Assembly (NCBI RefSeq): GCF_016808095.1
Contig: NC_068978.1
Coordinates: 19,646,806-19,710,805 of the forward strand
DNA: 64,000 bases
Direction: 5' to 3'
DNA from: Vigna angularis
Taxonomy: Eukaryota; Streptophyta; Magnoliopsida; Fabales; Fabaceae
The notes under the pieces are model-generated. The model saw only the letters and a list, made by a program, of their open reading frames with translations, was not told the origin of the DNA and searched no databases. The position numbers were made by a program, and so were the translations under genes. Position 1 is the stretch's first letter. Every line of letters starts with the position of its first letter. Shown here piece by piece: positions 36,247 to 46,718 of this stretch.

Positions 36247-36295
36247 CAAGAGAAGATCAAAGGAAAGAGAAGAGAGATGAAGAATGACCATCCAT

Positions 36296-36316
36296 GGCGC
36301 TATCCCTCCTGAGCTT
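36296..36316 (-). ncRNA. miR390: Mature miR390 (5' arm)
   Basis: A perfect 21-nt match to the conserved plant miR390, with a 5' adenine as AGO7 prefers. Confidence 0.97.
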
Positions 36317-36385
36317 TACAGATTCTTCCACACTAAAAAACAAGAGCACAACAGCACAAGGTGCAGCTAATAACCCTTATAAAAA

Positions 36386-36405
36386 AGCTAGCTTGCTAGC
36401 TAGCT
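36386..36405. repeat. GCTAGC-rich palindromic run
   Basis: AGCTAGCTTGCTAGCTAGCT contains nested GCTAGC and TAGCTA palindromes. It lies between the presumed MIR390 promoter and the hairpin, so it would be in the 5' part of the primary transcript or near its start. Confidence 0.85.
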
Positions 36406-36461
36406 ACCATTATGTAACATTAAATGCTTCTGATGCATTGTGGGGAGGGACGTAGCAGAGG

Positions 36462-36470
36462 TATTTATAG
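36462..36470 (-). promoter_or_regulatory. Probable TATA box of MIR390
   Basis: The minus strand reads CTATAAATA, the plant TATA consensus, about 130 bp upstream of the hairpin base. Transcription would start about 30 bp downstream, near 36430. A GACGTGGG element (a G-box/ABRE-like ACGT core) is immediately upstream at about 36485-36492. This is inference from motif and position. Confidence 0.6.
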
Positions 36471-36638
36471 AAGCAGAGAAGGGGACGTGGGAAAATTAAG
36501 ACACAAAAACAAAAATCAAAATAAAAATTCAAGAATTTCTAAAGAAAAAGAAAAACCGATATGCATTCTCCCATGCATAGTGTTCACTATTCACTATATA
36601 CTTAAATTAAAAAATGATGTTTGCTGTTGTTGTTTTAG

Positions 36639-36644
36639 GAGACA
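36639..36644 (-). promoter_or_regulatory. Possible auxin response element upstream of MIR390
   Basis: The minus strand reads TGTCTC, the core ARF-binding site, about 170 bp upstream of the TATA box. A single hexamer can occur by chance, but auxin input into miR390 is documented in Arabidopsis. Confidence 0.3.
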
Positions 36645-38177
36645 TAATAATTCATAATGTTTCTTTCTTTTTTTAAAAAAAAAAATTATAGTTGGAATAA
36701 AATATCGCGAGATAGGAGAGTATATTACTGACAAAAATAAATTTAAAAAACAATCATTATAAACTAAATTAATTTTTTATTTGATAAATTGAGGAAGTGG
36801 ATGTTATTGTTAAAACTAGAGGAAGTGCTTTTTCTAGTACTCGAATAAAAAAAGTATTGTTCATTGTACAGTTGAAAACTTAATGTTGGAGACTTCTATA
36901 GAGTACTTGGATGTTATTCTTCACTGTCATAAGATACTAATTTTGATTAGATTAGTTTGAATTAGTTTACCCTAATATTTTTTGTTTTTTAGAAAGCAAG
37001 GTTTATTTTCATATTTTAAAATATCTTTGTTCAACTAACCTGGTCTTTACATTAAATTATCATAATAACTTGGTCAACATTGTAACATGTGATGAAGGGT
37101 GAGAAGTAACTCATCAAATGGATGTCTATCACCTTAACTGAGAGTATTTATAAAGAATTAAATTAACCTAATAAATACGAGACACTAGCATGTGTAATTC
37201 ATTTGCTTATGTAATGTGTGGATTGATGGAAATTTGAATAAAAGAAACAATAAGATTTATTATCACTTAAGAGGTTTTCTTTTATGTGTGTGTATATATA
37301 TAAATGAAGAAATGAACTATTTTGCTCATCAATTGAGCCTCCATATGTCCAGAGTTGGTGCAAGAGAAGAGAAAAGTCATACACATAAGTTTTTGGGAAA
37401 TAAAAAGAAATAAAGAAGTTACCCATAACATTTTAAAAACTCATTTACCTTGGACTTTAAAATTGTGTCTTTAAGTGTGAATCATTCACATGTTTTAAAG
37501 TAGGCACAATTAACCTTTTCTAATAAACATACTAAAGAGAAAATATATTTAATTTAGAAGACTTGTATCTAATAATCATTAGTCAATATATATAAGAGAA
37601 TTTACATAACTTTTCAATAAAAAACCTTAAAATAATAAATTTGTAATTTTTTTTATATATGGTTCATCTCACTAAGCTCTATATTATGAGTTTCAACTAT
37701 ACACTTTAAAATTTTCAAAATATATAATTCCCATTTATTTTATTTTTTTTAATATTCAAACATATGGAGTTCAGAGACCATAATATATAGCTTGGGTGTC
37801 AGTCAAATAAGTAATGTTGAAAGCAAAGTTATCCCAACTCGAATTAAAGTGAAAGCAATACCATTTCTTTTTTCCTTCAAATAAAACGACTTTTCTAAAA
37901 CATAAATGTTAGTTTTACTCAAATTCATTTTAACCACGCTGCAGTTGAGTGGCAAAGACTCAAAAGAAACAGAACATAATTCTAATTGAAAGAATATTTT
38001 AAAAAACACATGTTAGTCTTATTTAATCCCTCACATAATTAGAAGTTATTTAACTATTTAAAAAACAGAGAATGAGTTGCATTTATAGGACATGTAAAAA
38101 GTTCCACAGTTCAGAAACATTAAGCAGTACAATTAAAATATTTTGATAAGGTGGTTACTTAGTAGTTTAAATTATCT
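36645..38177. other. Intergenic sequence upstream of MIR390
   Basis: AT-rich, mostly low-repeat DNA. No second RNA gene or protein domain was found. It may hold distal MIR390 control sequence. Confidence 0.45.
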
Positions 38178-38258
38178 CTATCTTCAAAATATACTGATTT
38201 TAGTATATTAATAAAGTTTTTAATATATTTTAAAATATTTATATATTTTGAAGATAGA
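38178..38258. repeat. 81-bp hairpin with 17-bp perfect arms
   Basis: TCTATCTTCAAAATATA at 38178-38194 is the exact inverse of TATATTTTGAAGATAGA at 38242-38258. The interior is AT-rich and could extend the pairing. Too short and unflanked to call as a MITE. Confidence 0.85.
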
Positions 38259-38968
38259 CACTATAAAGATGAAAAAAGAAGAAAAATCCAGAAAAAAAAA
38301 ATCTAAATTTAATTACTTGGTTGCGTAGATGGGTGGGTGTAAGTTATTTCCAATTTCACAGTGTGTCTTGCTTTTGTCCTCTGAATACCCCTGCCGACTC
38401 AAATACAGTTCATACTTTCCTCCCCATTCAACCATTGTACGTGTACGGCTTTTCAACTTTGAATTTAATTACAATTGTGAACTTTTTTCATCTCCCAAAT
38501 CAATTCATTGCGATCATTCATCACTTGCATTCTCAATTTTGGGTAACCCAACATGCTTTCTACCAATTCCCCCTCTTCTTGTCCTTCCCTTGCTCCCTCT
38601 TTTTCATGAATCAAAACCCTATCATCATATGTCTATTTTTTTTTCACCACTCTACTTTTCAGACACATAACTCAACATTATTATATTCTCCATTGACCCC
38701 CTTTCTGTGTGCAACGTTTTCCTTCTTGCATTGCTTTTCAACTTCTTCCTATTAAACGTGTGCCCTTTTGTGAGTACATAGTGCCAAGTTTATCTGTGCG
38801 ACTAATTTAGGGTTTAGGATGATGTATTGGACCATCTTTAACATAGTTTTATTACTCTTTTAAGTTATATCTTTATTTAACTACGAAAATCAACATGATG
38901 AAATATAATATCATTAAAGTTGTAAGAATGAACGTAGTGGATAGGTGATAAAAAGAAAATCTGCAAAC
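38259..38968. other. Intergenic sequence
   Basis: A CT-rich stretch (38320-38760) yields overlapping frames of 113 and 144 residues in two phases. This is typical of a low-complexity pyrimidine strand rather than of coding sequence. Confidence 0.45.
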
Positions 38969-39160
38969 AATTAGATCCGATAAAAAGTTATAGTGTAAAT
39001 TAAGTTAGATAGATTTTTATTTTATTGTGAGATATATTATTTTTATTTTTTATTTTTAGTTAATTTGTTATTATTTTTTATTTATATTTTGAGCTTAGTT
39101 CATATTTTTTCTATTATAAATAGAAGATCTTATTTTGTATCTTTAACACAAGGGAGATTA

Positions 39161-39227
<67 letters not shown>

Positions 39228-39550
39228 CTTTTATTATATTTAACATGGTATTTAGAGTCTGGTTTTTTTGAGAAATTTTTATTATATCTAACATACTGGT
39301 GGTTGTCCGCGGTGGCGCCGTCTATCACTGTCAACGATAGTGTTGTCTACTATTGTTGTCTAACGCTGTCATTACTAGAGTTTCAATTTCGATTGAAAAT
39401 AACATCATTTTGATTGTCTCAGTCAAAAACAACCACCGTTCCATTAATGATGCCTTCATTGGAAATCCTGCATGGTTTTAGCAACCTTTAAAGTTATGAA
39501 TATGTTCCCTTTTTCATTGTGTGTGGTGACACGTCTCATCTCCTCTTAGG
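38969..39550 (+). mobile_element. Copia fragment with 5' LTR, plus strand
   Basis: A segment of about 277 bp (38969-39245) matches, by eye and with many changes, the inverted LTR at 40368-40561. It has a TATAAATA box at 39115-39122 and contains a long (AT)n tract. It is followed at 39246 by TGGTATTTAGAGTC, a mutated initiator tRNA-Met primer site. After it come about 300 bp of leader or gag-like sequence that stop abruptly near 39550, where a minus-strand copia fragment begins. Confidence 0.55.
39164..39226. repeat. (AT)n microsatellite inside LTR
   Basis: An uninterrupted AT dinucleotide run that also produces an Ile-Tyr frame of no biological meaning. Confidence 0.97.
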
Positions 39551-40367
39551 TAACGATTTAGAGCATCGAAGTCGCTCTTTTTTCTTGTGTTTTCCTAATT
39601 GACACAATTCACAAAAAAAACTTGAGAACTTAGACAAACTTGAAACATGTTATGACATCTTGGAAGTCTAGGATGACCTAGTTGATCATGAGTAAGATGG
39701 GGAGAATCCATTACCAAACCAACATGTCTAAATGTATGTAGATGATAAAGACCACGAGATACATATTCAATGCCAATTATTCGTCTCGAACTCCAATCTT
39801 ATTAACAGAAAAGATTGAAACGGAGGTATCAAGTGAATGAGTGAGATGATTAAAGGATTATAAGTTAAATGGAAATCCAAAACGTAAAGAAAATCATCAA
39901 TAGATTAAGAAGGAAGAAGATAAAATATTTGACATGTGAGGAGACCCTATATTTGTTGGTCGTGCTAACAAAAGGTAAATAACTCGAAGTAGATAAAAAA
40001 GAGAATAAGAATTTAATACCAATAATATGATTTGTGACACTTAAGTCTAGAACACAAGAGCCAAGAGAGTTTGAATGATTGAGGCCAACAAAAGATATAT
40101 TTGTGTTGAAATAGTGGAATCAGAATCATGATGATCGAGGCAATAGGTACAGAGAAAAAGTAATCACTGGGAGGATGAAACAATCCTAAAAATTAGTGAA
40201 AGGAATGGAATAAACCTCAATAATAAAGAAAGTTATAAATTCAAAATGAGGGTGACAAAAAAACAATGTTTGTAAAAAAATTAAGAACATAGCATAAAAT
40301 AAAATAAAAAGTTTCTTGAAAACAATGGGATTGGGGAGCCAAGGACTAACCCCAATTCTCGATACTA
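39551..40367 (-). pseudogene. Copia protease and GAG-pre-integrase remnant
   Basis: Read on the minus strand from about 40030 down to 39560, the frame shows a decayed protease region (FLFSFLSTSSYLPF and NKIGVRDE) and then a GAG-pre-integrase domain with HDQLGHPRLPRCHNMF and CELCQLGKHKK. The zinc-binding H-H-C-C residues of that domain are visible. Several stops and frame changes are present. The catalytic Asp of the protease is in a degraded context. A primer site equivalent, TAGTATCGAGAATT, lies at 40354-40367. Integrase core and RT are absent, cut at about 39555. Confidence 0.65.
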
Positions 40368-40561
40368 TGTTGAAATAAAAGAGAGACATAGACTCAATCC
40401 TTTCGGTAAAATACACAGGATAATATATTTGTAATAGAAAATCATTAAGAAAAAACAATAGATATTAAGTCCATTTCGTTATTAATACAAATACACGACA
40501 ATATCTCATAAAATCTAACCATTCTAATTATAGTTAACACTACATCTTATAATATCTAACA
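40368..40561 (-). repeat. Copia 5' LTR, minus strand, 194 bp
   Basis: On the minus strand it begins TGTTAGATATTATAAGATG at 40561 and ends TTATTTCAACA at 40368, next to the primer site. It resembles the plus-strand LTR at 38969-39245. Confidence 0.6.
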
Positions 40562-42246
40562 CTAACAATATCATAATAGTATCTAACAAAATTTGTAGTG
40601 AATTATATTAAAATTACCTATTCAACAGAGCATGTAAATAAATTGTTTTTACCAAAAGTATTAACAATAAATTGAAAGTTATCGGTGGGTTATCCATCCA
40701 TAATAAAAAAAGAAGTTATAAGGAGTCTTTCCTTGTCTTTGACTCAATGTTATATCTGATTTTATCACTTAAAAAACAACAACTTAGTTTTTTGTTTTAA
40801 ATCTAGCAATGATACCATATTTAATATATTACATAAATAAAATACAACCTATTTTTCTTAAACCAAATTAATGTGAATTTGAGACAAAAATTAGTTATTT
40901 CGTCATTATATTGCAATTAATTGGGCGATAAATTTTATTTGTAATTATTAATATCATATAATATATTTCCATATGGTGCAATAATTTCGAATAAGAAATA
41001 TATATGGTGCACTTCGTCATCTCCATGATTGCTTTTCGACCACTTTTTACCACAAATCCTTGGTTTAATGATGAAGAAGGTATCTAATGGTATTTTTTAT
41101 CAGTTAAACTTGCACTATAGGCAAAGCATTAACACGAGTTTAACGGAAAACAAATATTAAAGTGGAATTTGCGCATCTTTAATTTCCAAAATAATCATAC
41201 ACATGCATACACTTAGCTAATTGCTACTTCGAATTCGCCATCAATGTCTCCTTACCGAGTGAAAGAATGTTGTTGTCTTCCACTATGACCACATTGACAT
41301 AATTGTTAAAAAATAGAGAAAAAGGAAGAAAGGATTATTTCCATCATATACCTTTTTTTTTTTTTTATTGATGTGTCTTTTGAGATCATGGAAATACAAG
41401 GACAATGACACATGAGTTCAACTTATAAAAAGGAATGACACTACTTTCAATTTAAAATATGAAAATAATGATTTTATGGGTCTTTATTTTTATACAATGC
41501 TTAAATTTTTTATTTTTACTTAATGTGAAACTTAAACATACATTTAGACTTTTAACAATCTCTACATTAAGTGTGAGTTCCTTCACATTAATAGTTCCTT
41601 CTTGAACTGAAACATTTAAAACCACGAGTTTACTTGTAATGCCTTTCACATAGAGGATGTGATTGTCTCATCTTCATTAGAAAGACATTCGATATAGAGA
41701 CTCATATAAGTTAGTGAATAAGACAAACCTTTGACTGTAATATCACTAATGAGTCTTTCAATATACAACACCAATGATCTATGAGTTCAACTTCCATAAG
41801 GGATTGACATCACCCCTAATTCAAAATCTTAAGATAGTGATGGGTTTTTATCCTTATAGAGTGTTCAACTTTTTTTTTTTAATTTTCAATCAATATTGAA
41901 CTTATATTCACACTTGAATTTGTAATGCTTATAAATAGTGTTCTAAAAGGACTTTTAGTTTTTTCATCTTATATGAAAATGATAAAAATTTCCAACTTGT
42001 GGATATTGCACCTAAAATATTAATGAATATTACATGGATATCTCAAATCAATTAGGGTGAGTATGTAATAATTCATGTATCAATGAGTTAGGTACGAATG
42101 TCAATATTATCCAACATGAAGATATATATTATCTACTTATAAATATTAGTTAATTTTATTTGAGTATTATTTTTAAATCAATCATCAAAATAAAATTATT
42201 AGTAATAGAATATGAATAATGCAAGAATTTCTTAGAATTTAATTAC
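40562..42246. other. AT-rich intergenic sequence
   Basis: Two diverged copies of a segment reading ATGAGTTCAACTT, AAAGGAATGACA or CATTTAGACTT-like text lie at about 41400-41640 and 41780-41940. No gene was found. Confidence 0.45.
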
Positions 42247-42604
42247 AAGAAAATACATAAATAGAACTAATTTTAGAGACAAAAAGTTAGTAGTCACTAC
42301 CAATTTAAATACCAATTTAAAATTAAAGATAATTGGTATTTAAAATAGTTTCTAATATAAATAATAATTTATAATTGATTTATGAGTTAGTCACTAATTA
42401 ATATTTAATACATGGAATTTGGTTACAAAGGATTAATGTCAATTTAGTGACTAAATTTACAAATCAATTATAATTTTTTATTCATAATAAAAACTGCTAT
42501 AGATACCAATAACCTTTAGTTTATAAATTGATACATAAATTGTTCATTATTGACTAATTATTTTGTCTTTAAAATTGATCGCTATTTTACAACTTTTCTT
42601 TATT
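42247..42604. mobile_element. MITE with long inverted arms, about 360 bp
   Basis: The left half (AGAACTAATTTTAGAGACAA and later TTATAATTGATTTATGAGTT) is the inverted copy of the right half, with about 75-80% identity by eye, so the whole element folds on itself. Repeated TAGTCACTA and TAGTGACTA lie near the centre. No coding sequence. The superfamily is not clear because the end bases and duplication are uncertain. Confidence 0.7.
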
Positions 42605-43186
42605 GTCTATTTTGTATATTTGTAAGGTTTTTTTGGAACCTATGAAATATGAGTTACTCTTTTAAAAAATAGCTTTTTAAAATTTATATTTTATTACAAC
42701 TCATTTAAATTTGGTTTTTAAAAAATCAAATTTATTTATATTAATAATTTAGTATGTAATTTTATTTAAATTTTATTTTAAAATAATTTATTAATTTATT
42801 TTATGTAAGTCTGTATTTTAAAATCTTACTTTCAATAATTTGATCTAAAATTAAAAAATGTATAGATATTCACACGGATAAAAATAAACTGAATTTTTTT
42901 ACGGATATCCAATAAATAACTTAACAGAATTTTGAAAGAAGAGGAGTAACAAGTAAACATTACTCATAACCACCCATCAGTTACCCTCTCCAGTCTCACC
43001 TTTAAAATACGTTTGGTTAAAAAAAAAAAAAGAGAAGGATTAAGAGATCAATAAAAAAAAGAAAAAAAAAAGGAAGATTATAATAAGGTGGTGTAGGCAG
43101 CAACACTCTATAATATTTTACAACATCTTATATGAATTATATGAATTATATGAATTAGAGCCCACACTCCCTTCCCGAGGATAAAT
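42605..43186. other. AT-rich intergenic sequence
   Basis: Simple A and T runs, with an 11-bp triplication of ATGAATTATAT at about 43131-43157. Confidence 0.5.
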
Positions 43187-43444
43187 TATCTTATGTTAAT
43201 TTGGTCACTGGTTTTAAAAAAGTGTCAACTTGATCCTAACTTAGTAAATTTTGTGTCAACGTCGTCCCTTTCGTTAAATACGCACAACAGTGTTAACTTT
43301 TTTTTTCTCCCTCCTCTACTCCTTTGCAATGCAGCAGACCTTTTTCTTCTTTTTGTCAGTTCTATCTTTTCTTCTTCCTTTTGTAATACCAAAAAAAGTG
43401 TGAGAAAGAAAATTGGATCGTTGGCATAAATAAGTTTTATTTCA

Positions 43445-43752
43445 TTCATCAGAAAATTGGATCGTTGTCAGTGTCGTTCGGTTAAAGGAATTTTGTCGTT
43501 CGGTTAAAGGCTTTTTGTCGTTCGATGCACATATTTCTCGGTTGCCATTCGGTTTATTAATCTTCCTCCGTTCGATTCATAAGTTGTTTTTCGCATTCGG
43601 TGTATTAGACTTTAGTCGTTCGATGCACATTGTTCCATCAACATTATCATTCGGTGTATTAGTCTTCTGTCGTTTGGTGCAAAAGGTGTTTTTCGCATTC
43701 GGTGTATTAGAATTCAATCATTCGGTGTATTAGAATTCAATCGTTCGGTGAA
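43445..43752. repeat. CGTTCGGT-type short repeat array (left arm; mirrored in right arm)
   Basis: Units such as GTCGTTCGGTTAAAGG and CATTCGGTGTATTAGA recur about ten times at 30-45 bp intervals. The right arm at 43905-44070 holds the inverted equivalents (CCGAACGACA and others). Confidence 0.85.
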
Positions 43753-43754
43753 GA

Positions 43755-43905
43755 ATCTCTATCCAGAACCGCACCAGCAGCCACTGCACCATCATCTGTT
43801 CCACTAAAACCTGCAAAACAGATCTTCACTGTCATCACCGTCATCATGAGAAGCATGAGTTGATATCTTCTGGATGGAGAATTTGATGATGGAACAACGA
43901 CAAAG
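43755..43905 (-). pseudogene. Possible captured gene fragment in the foldback loop
   Basis: On the minus strand a CTGTTTTGCAG acceptor-like sequence is followed by a frame reading FSGTDDGAVAAGAVLDRDSS. Upstream another phase reads THASHDDGDDSEDLF. Base composition is gene-like and unlike the arms. Host-gene pieces in the loop of such elements are known from Pack-MULEs. I do not recognise the gene, and the call is speculative. Confidence 0.3.
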
Positions 43906-44376
43906 TACTTCTGCACCGAACGATAGAAATCTAATACACTGAATGTGAAAAACAACTTCTGTACCGAACGGTAGAAGTCTATAACACCCAATGGTAATGC
44001 TCATGGAACAGAGAAATATGTGCACTGAACGACAAAATGCCTTTAACCGAACGACACTAACAACGATCCAATTTTCTGATGAATGTAATAAAACTTATTT
44101 ATGCCAACGATCCAATTTTTTCTCACACTTTTTTCTGGTATTACAAAAGGAAGAAGAAAAGATAGCACTCACAAAAATAAGAAAAAGGTCTGCTGCATTG
44201 CAGAGGTGTAGAGGAGAAGAGGAGGGAGAAAAAAAAAGTTAATTCCGTTGTGCGTATTAACAGAAGGGACGACGTTGACACAAAATTTACTAAGTCAAGA
44301 CCAAGTTGACACTTTTTTAAATCCAGTGATCAAATTGACACAATCGAACAAAACTGAGGATAAAAGAGACTATTAA

Positions 44377-44379
<3 letters not shown>

Positions 44380-44455
<76 letters not shown>
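44380..44455. repeat. (AT)n microsatellite abutting the foldback element
   Basis: It begins at the base after the foldback's right end. Confidence 0.97.
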
Positions 44456-44456
<1 letters not shown>

Positions 44457-45413
44457 GTTAATTTAATAATTCACAAAAATTATCGGCGTTTTGGTATTAA
44501 AAATCTAATATGATTACATATTACGAAATGTTTACCTATCTATCATTTATTTTAGCTTAAAATGTTTATTTTGTTACGAATTCAATACTTTTTTTTATAA
44601 AATATTCATGGAATGTTCATTATCCATAATATAGTCATTAATTTTTTAAAATAATGTTATAGAAAAAAAATTATAGGAACAATAACTAAAGTTGACATAA
44701 AGTGAAATACAATTAAAATCCCATTATAAAATTTGAGTAGAGATATCCTTTTCTATTCTCAGCAAAAATATTTATACAAAATTAGCCGGAAGTTAAAATC
44801 AAATTAGAAAATATTAGCCTAAACAATTCTAACTAACAAAAAAATATGTTTCATTCACTTTTATATGAGGAGAGTTACTCCCTCCATCACCACACATGAC
44901 TTCCTATACCTCTCCATTCTTCTTTTGTCATTCAATAATATTTAAACGGATGTGAATATGCGTTTGAAGAAAAAATGAACTTCAATCCAGATTCCCATAT
45001 CTAGATTACTATATTCTCGAAAATTTCATCATCTTGGGCAAAACGACACCAGTGAAATCTCAACTTTATCATCAAGAAAAAATGGCCTTCACAAAAAAAC
45101 AAACACACCAATTACTCTAATATCAAGAATAGCTAACCCCAAAATATAAATAAATAAAAATAAAATGTAAAGAAATTAGAAAGAGATAAAAGAATGAAGA
45201 AGAAAAGAGAAAGAAAGTGAACGGAAGAATGAGAATGAACCAAAGTGAATCTATTTTCTTCTCTTTTGCCAATTTTTCCGATAAGCTTTTTCCATATGTT
45301 TCCTTTTTCTATTTTTTTTCTTCTGAATTTGATTCTGATTTTTAAGCAAAAGTGTGGTTTATAAATCAGATAAGTTGGGTGAAGAGGAGATAGAGAGAAA
45401 GAACACACGGTAC
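44456..45413. other. Intergenic sequence, possibly intron of a gene fragment
   Basis: No domain seen. If the exon-like piece at 45414-45554 belongs to a minus-strand gene, its following intron would lie here. Confidence 0.35.
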
Positions 45414-45554
45414 CTGGACATTTGTAGCAGTGGAGGAACCAGGTCTACCTATAGATGAAGATTTTGGTGAAATTTCTTCAAATGAAATTGGAATAAGTGA
45501 AGATTCATCTTCTAAGTCTGATGCCAACCCTGATAGAGCTAAAGCCAAGCGTTC
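45414..45554 (-). pseudogene. Single exon-like fragment with consensus splice sites
   Basis: On the minus strand CACTTTTTCTTGCAG, a strong acceptor, precedes a 141-bp open block of 47 codons. Its translation starts [20 protein letters not shown] and ends SIGRPGSSTATNVQ, and it is followed by the donor CAG-GTACCG. Both junctions are phase 0. The frame stays open upstream to a stop codon near the intron end (about 45620). The Ser/Glu-rich text reads like a real plant protein, but I cannot name the family, and no second exon is convincing. It may be an exon of an unrecognised gene or a transduplicated piece. Confidence 0.4.
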
Positions 45555-46659
45555 CTGCAAGAAAAAGTGAGATGCCTCTGGTAAAGAATGAGGACTTGAT
45601 TCCTGGGGCAAGTTTTACTGAGAAAGTAAAATATGTGCAACCATTTGTGTGCAGTAAGAGAAGAAAAAGAGGAGGGGTGTAGGGAGGAGATTTAGGATTT
45701 TAGGTAAAATTTAAATTAAAGTAAGGTATTTTTGGAATAAAAAAATAGTGGGAGGTGTAGGGAGGATTTGGGGTGGTGGAGGGAGCAACTCTCTTATATG
45801 AGAGCTTAACTTTATCTATTTTTTTTACTATTTGAAAAGATGTTTGCATTTTTAACTCTATAGGGAAATGTTTTAAACAAGAGAAGCAATAACACAAGTG
45901 TTGTATATGTGTTCTTATTTCTTCTCTTCTACAAATCCTATTTCTATATCCTTCTTTGAGATTAGAGAAAGTTGACTTCTTGAGAGTAGGTAGCTTCTAG
46001 TACGAAGATATGTATTATTTTGCATCTTGAAAAGAGTAGGATTGCTTTAACAGTGAGAGTTTGTACGACTATGATAGGACATAAAGCCTTAAGGAAACAT
46101 TCTAGGAATGTCTTCTTATCTCTCAAAAACTTTCTAATCCATGTGTAGAGCTTTTGAATAAAGCTTGGTATTGTCATTATCTGCACAGATGAAGAGAGAG
46201 AAAACAAAGCAAAAAGAGATAAAATATTCAGCTTTTATAGCCTAATGTTCTTACCTTAGGAGAGCGTTTAGGCATGATTCGTAGTTTAAACATTTTGCAT
46301 GAATATGTGCTTTTTAAAGTAGTATTTCATTTGATAAAATATTTAACTTTTACTACTACTTTCTTTAGACACGTTTTTGTCAAATATAGTTTAATCTTTT
46401 ATAGTTGACACATCATTATTTACATTTAACAAAGATGTTCTAGTATGCACTTTTCTTAGACGTTATATTCAGTAAATGATATTTTGTTAAGTATTGTATG
46501 TTAAACTTCAAAACTTTAGTTGCTAGACAGTCTAGTTTCTCTAGATGATCTTGTTTTAACAGTTATAGGTCACTTTCTAAAGACATTTGTGATAGTGAAT
46601 TGCTATCTTACAATGGAGAAAGTTTGTCATGATCGATGCTGACAAAGTTTTCCCCTCAA

Positions 46660-46662
<3 letters not shown>
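45555..46662. other. Intergenic sequence
   Basis: Contains a GGGAGGTGTAGGGAGGATTT stretch near 45751-45770 and otherwise no recognisable feature. Confidence 0.4.

Positions 46663-46715
<53 letters not shown>
46663..46715. repeat. (AT)n microsatellite abutting an inverted-repeat element
   Basis: It ends where the inverted-repeat element begins. Confidence 0.97.

Positions 46716-46718
<3 letters not shown>

Larger units (their letters stand above)
36212..36331 (-). ncRNA. MIR390: MIR390 microRNA precursor hairpin
   Basis: On the minus strand, 36316 to 36296 is a 21-nt sequence identical to canonical plant miR390, starting AAGCTCAGG and ending GATAGCGCC. The opposite arm, 36246 to 36226, equals the usual miR390 star strand (starts CGCTATCC, ends GAGTTTCA). 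The two pair with 2-nt 3' overhangs, one central mismatch and a G-U pair, and the stem extends about 16 bp beyond them (36311-36331 against 36212-36230). The loop side is 49 nt. In plants miR390 loads into AGO7 and cleaves or binds TAS3 transcripts, which yield tasiRNAs against ARF3/ARF4-type auxin response factors. They affect leaf polarity, lateral roots and, in legumes, nodulation. This copy has no visible defect. Confidence 0.97.
43187..44379. mobile_element. Foldback element, arms of about 550 bp, 1.19 kb
   Basis: The left arm from about 43187 (GGTCACTGGTTTTAAAAAAG) is the inverse of the right arm ending near 44379, where the inverted end reads GGCTTAATAGTCTCTTTTAT. The arms match along TGTCAACGTCGTCCCTT, TGCAATGCAGCAGACC and ATTGGATCGTTGGCATAAAT. 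The inner arms are built from short CGTTCGGT-type repeats. A loop of about 150 bp (43755-43905) is unrelated to the arms and GC-richer. A Mutator-like or Foldback-type element is the best guess. The outermost left 30 bp are missing or diverged and no target duplication is clear. Confidence 0.75.

Noticed and set aside
39065..39271. Hydrophobic frame with a Tyr-Ile run
   Set aside because: The run is a translated (AT)n microsatellite inside an LTR. The same applies to 46636-46818.
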